This document shows, piece by piece, positions 46,039 to 54,137 of a stretch of DNA of 64,000 nt. The position numbers and the translations under genes are program-made. How positions within the stretch are numbered: the first letter of the stretch is position 1; the number at the start of each line of letters is the position of its first letter. Below the pieces are notes generated by a model. The model was not told the origin of the DNA. It ran no database searches and saw only the letters and a list, made by a program, of their open reading frames with translations. Origin of the DNA: an uncultured Winogradskyella sp. (lineage in GTDB: Bacteria; Bacteroidota; Bacteroidia; Flavobacteriales; Flavobacteriaceae); assembly GCF_947495255.1 (NCBI RefSeq), contig NZ_CANLYI010000002.1, positions 1-64,000 on the forward strand, given 5' to 3'.

Positions 46039-48075
46039 TTAATTCACCTCAGGAAGATGGCTATAGTTTTTGCTATAATTTAACATCTGCTCTGCAAATG
46101 CCTTTGGTTGCGTTACTTTGATTGCTGTAATTTCGCCAGCGTCATTAGTTTCTGGTACTAAAACAGGGTTTACAAAACCACTGTAAGGAGGCGAAGGAAA
46201 CTGCTTGTTACGTTCTAAAACCTCAGCATGTAATGCTTGATCTACTTTTACACCATAACCTTCTACTAAAGCTTCTACAGCTTTAAAATCACCTTCGGAT
46301 TTAATACGTTGTGTTTCTCTTAATAATTGACCGAAAAGAGCATGTAACTTTTCATAGTCATTAATATTAAAATACGTTTTTCCGTCTCTTGTAACTTTTT
46401 CAATAACGTTGTCTGCTTTTCCTTTTTCGAAAACCCAAGCAGAAACCCATTGTCTGTTTCTCATGTGTGCTTCTTCAACATCGTCACCAAGGTTTAAACG
46501 AATTAACTGTGTCATTAAACCATTTCTAATGTAACCATCGTAAGCCGCCATTCCAACTTTTTTCCAGTCTTCAACTAAACCTAATTCTTGTAATTTAGAA
46601 TCGTATAAATAATATAGACCAACTAAATCGGCACGACCTTCTTCTAAAGTAGACGCGTAATTTTTCAACGTTTCTTTAGTTTCACCAACTCCAGGATTTA
46701 ATTGTCCTGAGGCATGCCCAATTACTTCGTGCAACGCAGTATGCAATTTATCTGCTAATTGTCCGTATTCTTCTTCTAGTTGTAACTCTTCCTCATCGTG
46801 TACAAATTCTTTTAAACGACCAGAACCACCAGCATTATTGTAAGCGTGAATGATGTTTCCTAATGATACAGACTTACTTCCTACTGCAGCTCTAATCCAG
46901 TTTGCATTTGGTAAATTAACACCAATTGGTGTGCTTGGCGATGCGTCACCAGCTTCACCTGCAACGTTAACGACTTTGTAAGATACACCAACAACATTTT
47001 TCTTTTTGTGCTCGTCCATTAATGGTGAATTATCCTCAAACCATTGTGCGTTTCCAGAAACTACAGCCATTTTTTCAGACATATCAAAATCGTTGATTTG
47101 TACCACTGTTTCGTAAGAACCTCTGTAACCCATTGGGTCGTTATACACTTCAATAAAACTATTAATGTAGTCAATATTACCTTCTGTAGCTGCTGTCCAA
47201 GCCACGTTGTAATCATCCCAAGTTTGTAAATCACCTGTTTTGTAATACTTAATTAACAAGCCTAAAGCATTGCCTTGTGCTTCGTTTTCTGCAACACCTT
47301 GCGCTTTTTCTAACCAGCTTACAACTTTATCAATAGCAGAACCGTAAAGTCCTCCAGATTTGTAAACACGCTCTTTTAAAACACCATTCTCTTTAACTAA
47401 CTGAGAGTTTAAACCATAAGATAAAGGTTTCTTTGGGTCTGGTGATTTTTTAGTTTTGTAAAAATCAGCAACATCTTTATTGGTTACATCTGGACCATAA
47501 AAATTCACAGCAGATTCTAATACATTATCTACACCTTTAGCTTGGTTTACCTTTTTAGCATCCTTATCGTTAAAAATAACGTCTAATGCTTCACCTTCTA
47601 ATTTGGTATTGGTAGCTGCTAATAATTCATTTAAATAGTCTTTTGAAAATTCTGGTACTAACTTAGCGTTAGAATAGTGATGGTGAATACCGTTACTAAA
47701 CCAAACACGCTTTAGGTAGCTTTCAAAATTTCCCCAATCTTCAGTAGATTTATCACCTTTAAATTCTGTGTAAACATTCTCTAATGCTTTTCTAATTGTA
47801 AGGTTATGTCTGTAGTTTTGATCCCACATCATATCTCTACCTGCAAGACCTGCTTGTGTTAAATAATACACTAACTTTTGCTCTTTAAGGCTTAGGTTTT
47901 CCCAACCTGGTATTTGGTAACGCAATACTTTGATGTCTGCAAATTCTTCTACATTAAAACTGAATTCTTGCTCAACAGCTTCAACCGTTTCAGCTAAATC
48001 TGGTTTTACTTCATTCTTACATGCCACTATGAATAGGGCAAAAAGACAAATTTTAAATAGTGATTTTATATTCAT
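46039..48075 (-). CDS. M49 family (dipeptidyl peptidase III-like) lipoprotein
   Basis: 678 residues from ATG 48075, beginning MNIKSLFKICLFALFIVACKNE (lipobox, Cys). The longest frame starts 42 codons earlier but overlaps the divergent gene and the -7 box at 48097-48104, so it is rejected. The zinc site is HEVIGHASGQ (449-454) and EEGRADLVGLYYL (478-483), the HExxxH-type (M49) pattern with EECRAE-like second motif. DPP III removes dipeptides from short peptides. Location on the cell surface or periplasm follows from the lipobox. A divergent promoter pair is shared with the next gene. Confidence 0.92.
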   Translation of the reverse strand: MNIKSLFKICLFALFIVACKNEVKPDLAETVEAVEQEFSFNVEEFADIKVLRYQIPGWENLSLKEQKLVYYLTQAGLAGRDMMWDQNYRHNLTIRKALENVYTEFKGDKSTEDWGNFESYLKRVWFSNGIHHHYSNAKLVPEFSKDYLNELLAATNTKLEGEALDVIFNDKDAKKVNQAKGVDNVLESAVNFYGPDVTNKDVADFYKTKKSPDPKKPLSYGLNSQLVKENGVLKERVYKSGGLYGSAIDKVVSWLEKAQGVAENEAQGNALGLLIKYYKTGDLQTWDDYNVAWTAATEGNIDYINSFIEVYNDPMGYRGSYETVVQINDFDMSEKMAVVSGNAQWFEDNSPLMDEHKKKNVVGVSYKVVNVAGEAGDASPSTPIGVNLPNANWIRAAVGSKSVSLGNIIHAYNNAGGSGRLKEFVHDEEELQLEEEYGQLADKLHTALHEVIGHASGQLNPGVGETKETLKNYASTLEEGRADLVGLYYLYDSKLQELGLVEDWKKVGMAAYDGYIRNGLMTQLIRLNLGDDVEEAHMRNRQWVSAWVFEKGKADNVIEKVTRDGKTYFNINDYEKLHALFGQLLRETQRIKSEGDFKAVEALVEGYGVKVDQALHAEVLERNKQFPSPPYSGFVNPVLVPETNDAGEITAIKVTQPKAFAEQMLNYSKNYSHLPEVN

Positions 48076-48096
48076 GTTATAGTTTTTAGTTGAAAC

Positions 48097-48104
48097 CAAA
48101 GATA
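48097..48104 (-). promoter_or_regulatory. -7 box TATCTTTG of the M49 gene
   Basis: On the minus strand TATCTTTG, 22 bp before the chosen start. It sits back to back with the plus-strand box at 48132-48139. Confidence 0.6.
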
Positions 48105-48131
48105 ACATATATATCACATATCTAAAATGAC

Positions 48132-48139
48132 TATCTTTG
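48132..48139 (+). promoter_or_regulatory. -7 box TATCTTTG of the SRPBCC/GyrI gene
   Basis: Exact TAnnTTTG match 25 bp before the ATG at 48164, forming a divergent pair with the M49 box. Confidence 0.6.
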
Positions 48140-48163
48140 ATAAACACAAAATAATTCCCGAAG

Positions 48164-49183
48164 ATGAAAGCCATTAAATACGTGCTCTTCTTATTGCTCA
48201 TCCTAGTTATTGGATTATCAATTTATGTTGCTGTACAACCCAACTCTTTTGAAGTAACACGAACCAAAACCATAAATGCACCACAGTCTGTTATCTACAA
48301 TAATGTGATAGATTTTAAAAACTGGGAATCTTGGAGTTCTTGGGTTGAAGAAAAACCTGTAACCATAATTACTTTAGGCGAAAAAACAAATGGCATTGGT
48401 GGCTCTTACACTTGGAAAGATGAAGATGGTATTGGTAGCATGACAACTATTGACACTAAACCACCAAAAAACATTTCTCAAGAAATGCAATTTGGTGAAT
48501 TTCCGAAATCTGATATTGAATGGAATTTTGAACCGAATGCAGATGGCTCAACAGAAGTGACTTGGACAATTACTGGAAAAAATCTACCCTTTAAATTTAA
48601 AATGTTCTCAGCATTTATGGGTGGCATGGAAAAGCAAATTGGTCCTCATTTTGAAAGAGGCTTAGTTTTATTAGATAGCGTTGTACAAGCCGAAATGAAA
48701 GTTTACAGCATAAAAGTTGAAGATATTACACAACACAGTGGTGGCTATTATTTGTACAACACCATGTCTTGTAAATTCAGTGACTTTGAAAAAAACATGA
48801 AAACAATGTTGCCTAAAGTTGGTGCTTATGCTATGACACATAATGTAACAATGGCTGGACCTCCTTTTATTTTATACCATAAATGGGACGAAGAAAATAA
48901 TGCTGTAATGTTTTCTACTTGTGTGCCAACAAACTCTAAAGTAACTACAGACGAAGCCGATATTTTAACAGGAAAATTAGAATCTTTTAGAGCTGTAAAA
49001 ACCGTTTTAAAAGGCAACTATTCTAACCTTAAAGAAGCTTGGGAAACGACCATGGCATATATTGCAGATAATAATTTAGAAATGGTTGCTGGTGGATCTA
49101 TGCTCGAAACATATTTAACGGATCCAATGTCTGAGTTAAATCCGGCAAAATGGGTTACTGAGATTTATGTAGAAGTTAAGTAG
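48164..49183 (+). CDS. SRPBCC + GyrI-like effector-binding protein with membrane anchor
   Basis: A 339-residue protein. One N-terminal membrane helix (IKYVLFLLLILVIGLSIYVAV) anchors it. Residues 30-170 are an SRPBCC/polyketide-cyclase domain (VTRTKTINAPQSVIYNNVIDFKNWESWSSWVEE, WKDEDGIGSMTTID, VTWTITGKN). Residues 185-338 are a GyrI-like/AraC-type effector-binding domain (GAYAMTHNVTMAGPPFILYHKWDEENNAVMFSTCVPT, GNYSNLKEAWETTMAYIADN, ETYLTDPMSELNPAKWVTEIYVEVK). Both domains bind small hydrophobic ligands; the ligand is unknown. Confidence 0.88.
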   Translation: MKAIKYVLFLLLILVIGLSIYVAVQPNSFEVTRTKTINAPQSVIYNNVIDFKNWESWSSWVEEKPVTIITLGEKTNGIGGSYTWKDEDGIGSMTTIDTKPPKNISQEMQFGEFPKSDIEWNFEPNADGSTEVTWTITGKNLPFKFKMFSAFMGGMEKQIGPHFERGLVLLDSVVQAEMKVYSIKVEDITQHSGGYYLYNTMSCKFSDFEKNMKTMLPKVGAYAMTHNVTMAGPPFILYHKWDEENNAVMFSTCVPTNSKVTTDEADILTGKLESFRAVKTVLKGNYSNLKEAWETTMAYIADNNLEMVAGGSMLETYLTDPMSELNPAKWVTEIYVEVK

Positions 49184-49229
49184 AAAAGTCGCAAATAAAA
49201 AAAGCTTGAAATTTGAAGTTAAATGAAAA

Positions 49230-49261
49230 TTTCTCGCAAAGGTGCTGAAGCGCAAAGAGAA
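49230..49261 (+). repeat. CGCAAAG-containing repeat remnant
   Basis: TTTCTCGCAAAGG...GCGCAAAGAGAAA: the ends TTTCTC and GAGAAA are inverted, and CGCAAAG occurs twice (49235-49241, 49251-49257). It resembles common dispersed CGCAAAG repeats but has only one copy here. Confidence 0.4.
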
Positions 49262-49301
49262 ACAAGCCAAAGGCTAAGAGCTAAAAATTAAAAGAATAAA
49301 T

Positions 49302-49667
49302 TTGAAACAAATAATACTTGTATTTCTAGGTGGAGGATTTGGTAGTGCCTTACGTTTTATTATAGGAAAATGGCTCAATAACTCTGAAACCGGAATTCCT
49401 TATGGTACATTTGCGGCTAATATAGTTGGAAGTTTACTTATTGGCATTATCCTAGGCCTTGCTGCAAAAAACGAAACGTTATCTCAAAGTCAGACTTTAC
49501 TTTTAGCCACAGGTTTTTGTGGTGGTTTCACTACGTTTTCAACCTTTGCTTATGAGAATCACGTTTTTTTAAAATCAGGTGATTTTATGAGCTTTGCCAT
49601 TTACACCATAGCGAGTTTTGTAGTTGGCTTTTTAGCTGTGTTTTTGGGAATATATTTAACTAAATAG
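49302..49667 (+). CDS. crcB: Fluoride exporter CrcB/Fluc
   Basis: A 121-residue fluoride channel with four membrane helices, starting at TTG (49302). Visible: QIILVFLGGGFGSALRFIIGKWL, YGTFAANIVGSLLIGIILGLA (the conserved GT-(x)-N-(x)-GS), and GFCGGFTTFSTFAYE, the GFCGGxTTFSTF signature of the family. It dimerises in the membrane and exports fluoride. No fluoride riboswitch (GGNGAUGG-type leader) was seen; the 118 bp upstream hold only the repeat remnant. Confidence 0.93.
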   Translation: MKQIILVFLGGGFGSALRFIIGKWLNNSETGIPYGTFAANIVGSLLIGIILGLAAKNETLSQSQTLLLATGFCGGFTTFSTFAYENHVFLKSGDFMSFAIYTIASFVVGFLAVFLGIYLTK

Positions 49668-49770
49668 CTTTTAGAGAAACTACAATTGACTAAACAATCC
49701 TTGTATCTCTTATTCTATTAAAACCTAATTGATTTCCTTTTCGTGTCTCTGAAACAATTAAGCTAATATC

Positions 49771-50373
49771 TTAATGTTTAGCAAAGACCTTTACACCAGC
49801 TTCTATATCTGCATCAATATAATTTTCGCCAGGTACAATTGGGCAAGAATACTTTTCATTATAAGCACAGTATGGATTATAAGCTGTATTAAAATCAATT
49901 TCTATAGTATCACCTTCTGGGATTGTTAAATCAATATAGCGTCCGGCTCCATAACTTGTTGTACCATTTGTATTATCTAAAAAAGGAAGAAATAAGTGAT
50001 CTTCAAATCCTTCTTTTACCATTAAGTCTTTTCCTTGGTATACATTAAGCTGAAACGGTTTTCCATTTATTTCAAATGTTAAAACACCATAAACACGTTC
50101 TAGAGCTAATCTATCTGTAGTGGTTTTCATTTCAAACCAATCTGTATCTGGTGTTCTTTTTAAAGTTGCCGTGACCACTAAAGTAGAATCGAATTTAAAG
50201 AAATCTAAACCCTCAAACGTCTTTCTATCTTTATCTTTTAAAGGGGACTTTGTAGCATCTTTAAAGTCAGCATTCATTTCTTTCTGCCAAGCTGTTTCGC
50301 CTTTTATTTCTTTCATTTCTTGAGCACAACTAAATGAAACAACCATTAAAAAAAGTAAAACAAAATTCTTCAT
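49771..50373 (-). CDS. DUF1684 lipoprotein
   Basis: A 200-residue lipoprotein (FLMVVSFSCAQEMK, Cys17). The DUF1684 signatures are present: WQKEMNADFKDATKSPLKDKDRKTFEGLDFFKFDS near the N-terminus and DLTIPEGDTIEIDFNTAYNPYCAYNEKYSCPIVPGENYIDADIEAGVKVF at the end (NPYCAY...CPIVPxENxL). The family is widespread, of unknown function, with an invariant Cys pair. It is a single gene, divergent from a putative small transcript unit. Confidence 0.87.
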   Translation of the reverse strand: MKNFVLLFLMVVSFSCAQEMKEIKGETAWQKEMNADFKDATKSPLKDKDRKTFEGLDFFKFDSTLVVTATLKRTPDTDWFEMKTTTDRLALERVYGVLTFEINGKPFQLNVYQGKDLMVKEGFEDHLFLPFLDNTNGTTSYGAGRYIDLTIPEGDTIEIDFNTAYNPYCAYNEKYSCPIVPGENYIDADIEAGVKVFAKH

Positions 50374-50420
50374 TGCAAAATATTTTAGGCTTCAAAAATA
50401 CGATATATAGAAATTTATTG

Positions 50421-50587
50421 TAGCTTTGAGTCAAGTAATTAAAGAAAAATAATGTTTCAAGTCATTAGATATACAAAGCAAACCAAAACGAATTCTTCGG
50501 AAAACATTCGGATGCATTATCTATTGTAGCTATACACATATACTATTTAACAATATTTAAAAGTCCGACGATAACGTCGGACTTTTT
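50421..50587 (+). ncRNA. Putative short transcript with orphan terminator
   Basis: A -7-like box TAGCTTTG (50421-50428) is followed by about 130 bp and a strong terminator: AAAGTCCGACG / CGTCGGACTTT, loop ATAA (50571-50574), T-run. No annotated gene precedes the terminator on the plus strand. A 25-codon frame, ATG 50452 to TAG 50527-50529 (MFQVIRYTKQT...), lies inside. It could be an sRNA, a tiny peptide gene or a gene remnant. Confidence 0.4.
50561..50587 (+). terminator. Orphan intrinsic terminator upstream of the MFS gene
   Basis: Perfect 11-bp stem with a 4-nt loop (50571-50574) and a T-run. It is upstream of the MFS gene start (50609), with no recognised plus-strand gene before it for over 900 bp. 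Confidence 0.85.
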
Positions 50588-50608
50588 ATTTTTATACCAA
50601 CCACCAAA

Positions 50609-51820
50609 ATGAAAACATTATTTAAAAATTACATCGACACCTTTAAAGGGCTTTCTACAGAAGTATGGTGGCTCGCTCTAATTACGTTTGTAAATAGAGC
50701 TGGCACAATGGTTATACCCTTTTTAACCTTATACCTTAAAGAAGATTTAAAATTTAGTCTAACAGAAGTAAGTTTAATTATGGCTGCTTTTGGTTTAGGC
50801 TCAGTTGCTGGATCTTGGATAGGAGGAAAACTAACGGATAAAATAGGTTATTACAAAGTTATGGTAAGAAGTCTCCTAAGTACTGGTTTTCTATTTATAG
50901 TATTACAATATCTAAATACATTTTATAGCCTTTGCATTGGTATATTTTTAGTGATGACAGTTGCAGATACCTTTAGACCTGCAATGTTTGTTGCCATGAG
51001 TGTTTACAGCAAACCAGAAAATAAAACAAGATCTGTAACTTTAATAAGACTGGCTATAAATTTAGGTTTTTCAGCTGGCCCAGCTGTTGGTGGACTAATC
51101 ATAACATTTCTAGGTTATAGCGGCTTATTTTGGGTTGATGGCATTACATGCATTCTCGCAACCATATTATTAATGATGGTTTTAAACCCAAGAGTCGCTA
51201 AACCAATTGACAATCTAGAGATAGAAAACCCTGTTTCTATTTATAAGGATAAACCTTTTTGGATTTTCTTTATAGCAATGATCATATTCGGAATCATATT
51301 TATGCAATATTTCTCCACAATGCCTTTATACTATAAAGAAGTACATGGCTTAACTGAGCTTCAAATTGGAATACTCTTAGGACTTAATGGCTTTTTTATA
51401 TTCTTACTAGAAATGCCATTAATAAAATGGTTAGAAGATTCAAAATATTCAAAAATTGGTCTCACACTTCTAGGCCTTTTATTAACAACAATAAGTTTTT
51501 ATTTACTTAATATAACGTCATGGATTGGCATACTTATTATAGGTATGTTGTTTGTAACGGTTGGTGAAATGATAGGATTCCCTTTTTCTAATGCTTTTGC
51601 TATGGACAGAGCAAAAAAAGGTAAATCTGGAGAATATTTATCGATGTATGTTATGGCTTTCGCTATAGCCAATGTTTTTGGACATAGTGGAGGATTAAAA
51701 TTAGTAGCAACTGTTGGATATGCCAACACATGGTATATTATGGCAGGACTAGGTCTTGTAGGCATCTTACTTTTATTGTATTTAAAGCGCGTTTTAATCT
51801 CTAAAAATGAATTAACATGA
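50609..51820 (+). CDS. MFS transporter
   Basis: A 403-residue polytopic membrane protein with about twelve helices. The MFS loop 2-3 motif appears as GSVAGSWIGGKLTDKIGYYKVMVRS (G-x3-D-K/R-x-G-x-K). The first gene of a tight operon with a VOC protein (overlap of 4 bp) and a YpdA-like oxidoreductase. The substrate is unknown; drug or metabolite efflux is common. Nothing in it indicates the solute. Confidence 0.9.
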   Translation: MKTLFKNYIDTFKGLSTEVWWLALITFVNRAGTMVIPFLTLYLKEDLKFSLTEVSLIMAAFGLGSVAGSWIGGKLTDKIGYYKVMVRSLLSTGFLFIVLQYLNTFYSLCIGIFLVMTVADTFRPAMFVAMSVYSKPENKTRSVTLIRLAINLGFSAGPAVGGLIITFLGYSGLFWVDGITCILATILLMMVLNPRVAKPIDNLEIENPVSIYKDKPFWIFFIAMIIFGIIFMQYFSTMPLYYKEVHGLTELQIGILLGLNGFFIFLLEMPLIKWLEDSKYSKIGLTLLGLLLTTISFYLLNITSWIGILIIGMLFVTVGEMIGFPFSNAFAMDRAKKGKSGEYLSMYVMAFAIANVFGHSGGLKLVATVGYANTWYIMAGLGLVGILLLLYLKRVLISKNELT

Positions 51821-52194
51821 ATTTAAACCAGGTCACCATATCATCATTAAACGTTGAGATTGCAACCGCATTTTATAAAACTTTAGGCTTGCTACTTATT
51901 GTAGATGCTTTACCTAGATATGTTCGGTTTGAATGTCCTGATGGTGATGCTACATTTTCGATTCATAAGGTTGAAAAATTACCCACTATTAAAAGCACCA
52001 CTTTATATTTTGAAGTAGAAAATCTTTCTAAAACGGTTTCAGAACTTCAACAAAAAGGTGTTATTTTTAATTCTGAAATTTTAGAGGAATCTTGGCTTTG
52101 GCATGAAGCACATTTAAACGATCCTGATGGCAACCCAATAATCATTTACCACGCAGGAAAAAATAGAAAAAGTCCGCCTTGGCGCATAAATTAA
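51817..52194 (+). CDS. VOC (glyoxalase/bleomycin-resistance-fold) protein
   Basis: A 125-residue VOC protein with two beta-alpha-beta-beta-beta modules: MNLNQVTISSLNVEIATAFYKTLGLLLIV and TTLYFEVENLSKTVSELQQKGVIFNSEI...WHEAHLNDPDGNPIIIYHAGK. The first-strand His usually found as a metal ligand is replaced (NQVTI), so metal-dependent chemistry is uncertain. The ATG overlaps the MFS stop by 4 bp, so the two are translationally coupled. Confidence 0.85.
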   Translation: MNLNQVTISSLNVEIATAFYKTLGLLLIVDALPRYVRFECPDGDATFSIHKVEKLPTIKSTTLYFEVENLSKTVSELQQKGVIFNSEILEESWLWHEAHLNDPDGNPIIIYHAGKNRKSPPWRIN

Positions 52195-52203
52195 ATTACC
52201 AAA

Positions 52204-53178
52204 ATGAACACAACACAAAAAGACGTTATTATTATAGGCGCAGGACCAATTGGGATTGCTTGTGCATTAGAATGTAAAAAGCACAATTGGGATTACACCG
52301 TAATTGAAAAAGGAGCGTTAACCAACTCTTTATTTAATTACCCTTTAAACATGACCTTTTTTTCAACCTCTGATAAACTAGAAATTGACGACATTCCCTT
52401 TATTAGCAATAATCCTAAGCCTACCAGAAATGAAGCTTTAGAATATTATAGACGTGTCACAACATCTAATAAATTAAATATTAACTTATTTGAAAACGTT
52501 CAAACTTTTGAGAAGACAGCTAATGGATTTACTGTCATTTCAGATAAAGCCAAATATGAAACTAAAAAAGTAATCATTGCAACTGGGTTTTATGACATAC
52601 CTAATTTACTGAATATTCCTGGTGAAGATTTACCAAAAGTGCTTCATTATTACAAGGAAGCACATCCTTACACCTTACAAAATATTGCTATTGTAGGCGC
52701 AAGCAACTCGTCTGTAGATGCAGCTTTAGAAATTTACAGAAAAGGTGGCAACGTAACTATGATTGTAAGAAGTGATGCTATTGGAGAACGCGTAAAATAT
52801 TGGGTAAGACCAGATATTATAAATAGAATTGAAGAAGGCAGTATTAAAGCCTATTTTAATTCTGAAATTACAGAAATTGAACCCGAAGAAATCACTATTA
52901 AAACACCAAATGGCAATATTAAACTTCCTAATGATTTTGTAATTGCACTTACAGGATATAGACCAAATTTTAAATTTTTAGCTAAAGCCAGAATTGAACT
53001 ATCAAAAGATGGAAAGCAAATACCGATTTATAATGCTGATACGATGGAATCTAATGTTAAAGGTATTTATTTAGCTGGTGTAATTTGTGGTGGTTTAGAA
53101 ACACATAAATGGTTTATAGAAAACTCTAGAATCCATGCTAAAACTATTGCAAATCACATAGAAAAGAGCCTCAGTTAA
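52204..53178 (+). CDS. YpdA-like FAD/NAD(P) oxidoreductase (putative bacillithiol disulfide reductase)
   Basis: A 324-residue two-dinucleotide-fold flavoprotein. FAD motif DVIIIGAGPIGIACALEC at the N-terminus and NAD(P) motif NIAIVGASNSSVDAALEIYRKGGNVTMIVRS in the middle, plus PNLLNIPGEDLPKVLHYYKEAHPY and the C-terminal GIYLAGVICGGLETHKWFIENSR, which identify the YpdA family. There is no CxxC redox pair, as expected for this family. In Firmicutes YpdA reduces bacillithiol disulfide; the same role here is inferred. It is the last gene of the MFS-VOC-YpdA operon. Confidence 0.88.
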   Translation: MNTTQKDVIIIGAGPIGIACALECKKHNWDYTVIEKGALTNSLFNYPLNMTFFSTSDKLEIDDIPFISNNPKPTRNEALEYYRRVTTSNKLNINLFENVQTFEKTANGFTVISDKAKYETKKVIIATGFYDIPNLLNIPGEDLPKVLHYYKEAHPYTLQNIAIVGASNSSVDAALEIYRKGGNVTMIVRSDAIGERVKYWVRPDIINRIEEGSIKAYFNSEITEIEPEEITIKTPNGNIKLPNDFVIALTGYRPNFKFLAKARIELSKDGKQIPIYNADTMESNVKGIYLAGVICGGLETHKWFIENSRIHAKTIANHIEKSLS

Positions 53179-53179
53179 A

Positions 53180-53623
53180 TTATTTTAATGGCTTAACCTC
53201 ACTGTATTTAATAACATGAGAAAGTACAATTTGTGTCTTAGTTTCACCAAAAATAATGAGTTGATCAATAAAAGACTGAAGGTGTCTTTGGTTTTTTAAA
53301 ATGACTTCCATCACTATGTTTTCATTACCCGTAATTCTGTAGCAATTTACCACCTCATCATAAGTTTTTACCTTTTCTAAAAAAGGTTTTAGCATACCCA
53401 TAAATGCACTTAGTGTAATAAGTGCTTTAAACTGATAACCAACATCTAAAGGCGAAACGAATGTGGTATATCCTTGAATAATTTCAGCATCCTCTAACTT
53501 CTTTATACGCTCAGAAACCGCTGGAGATGTGATACCTACACGTCTCCCAATCTCTGCATTAGACATGCGTGCATTCTGTTGAAGACACTTTAAAATTCTC
53601 CAATTTAGATCATCGATATTCAT
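53180..53623 (-). CDS. Lrp/AsnC family transcriptional regulator
   Basis: A 147-residue regulator. N-terminal HTH (LNWRILKCLQQNARMSNAEIGRRVGITSPAVSERIKKLEDAEIIQGYTTFV) is the Lrp/AsnC type; the C-terminal RAM effector domain runs 70-140 (DEVVNCYRITGNENIVMEVILKNQRHLQSFIDQLIIFGETKTQIVLS). It is convergent with the YpdA gene, 1 bp apart, and divergent from the next. A 15-bp perfect inverted repeat just upstream (53650-53687) is its likely operator. The amino-acid ligand is not predictable. Confidence 0.95.
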   Translation of the reverse strand: MNIDDLNWRILKCLQQNARMSNAEIGRRVGITSPAVSERIKKLEDAEIIQGYTTFVSPLDVGYQFKALITLSAFMGMLKPFLEKVKTYDEVVNCYRITGNENIVMEVILKNQRHLQSFIDQLIIFGETKTQIVLSHVIKYSEVKPLK

Positions 53624-53649
53624 TTTAATCTTTTAGGCTATAAAAACAT

Positions 53650-53687
53650 AAATATTAAAGCAAATATACAATTTTGCTTTAATATTT
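53650..53687. promoter_or_regulatory. 15-bp inverted repeat, likely Lrp operator
   Basis: Arms AAATATTAAAGCAAA (53650-53664) and TTTGCTTTAATATTT (53673-53687), perfect, 8-nt spacer. The site lies 27 bp upstream of the Lrp gene and about 54 bp before the divergent gene, so it could control both. Confidence 0.7.
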
Positions 53688-53740
53688 AAAGTTAGCTTTA
53701 GTAATTAGTGCTTAATTTCGTGTGTATTCCTATTGAAATT

Positions 53741-54136
53741 ATGAGTTACAACTTATCATCGCATTTTTCTGATTTGCCTGTTTATAAAAAGGCTATGGAT
53801 ATTATTGTGCTTTCTCGAAGTATTTCCACCTATCTAAGTCAAGACTTATCATACTTAAATTCAGACGGTTCAGAAGATGAACACATTTATTTCACAGGTG
53901 ACATTGTACAACAATCTACAAATTTAGCACCCGAAATTATTAATGCAGAGCAAGAAAGCTGTTCAGCAAAAAAATACAAACATTTAGAAAGTTTAGACCG
54001 TTTAACAACACGCTTATATAGTAACTGCAGACGATTAGAAAAATCTAATAGTAATGGAAGAGATTATTTACCAATTCTTAGAGGTGAATTAAGAAAATTC
54101 AGAAAACTGAAGAATCATTGGATGCTGACGCTGTAA
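53741..54136 (+). CDS. Small helical protein (four-helix-bundle-like)
   Basis: 131 residues from ATG 53741 (MSYNLSSHF); the longer frame begins at 53708. The sequence is helical: LPVYKKAMDIIVLSRSISTYLSQDL, SEDEHIYFTGDIVQQSTNLAPEIINAEQ, KKYKHLESLDRLTTRLYSNCRRLEKS, LPILRGELRKFRKLKNHWML. It resembles the four-helix-bundle / 23S rRNA intervening-sequence type of protein, but only in length and helix pattern. It shares a divergent regulatory region with the Lrp gene and is convergent with the DEAD-like gene. Confidence 0.6.
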   Translation: MSYNLSSHFSDLPVYKKAMDIIVLSRSISTYLSQDLSYLNSDGSEDEHIYFTGDIVQQSTNLAPEIINAEQESCSAKKYKHLESLDRLTTRLYSNCRRLEKSNSNGRDYLPILRGELRKFRKLKNHWMLTL

Positions 54137-54137
54137 A

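Noticed and set aside
48076..48201. 42-residue N-terminal extension of the M49 gene
   Set aside because: It overlaps the divergent gene and both promoter boxes; the lipoprotein start at 48075 is better.
49184..49301. Fluoride riboswitch upstream of crcB
   Set aside because: The conserved GGNGAUGG core and pseudoknot partners are not seen; only a repeat remnant is present.
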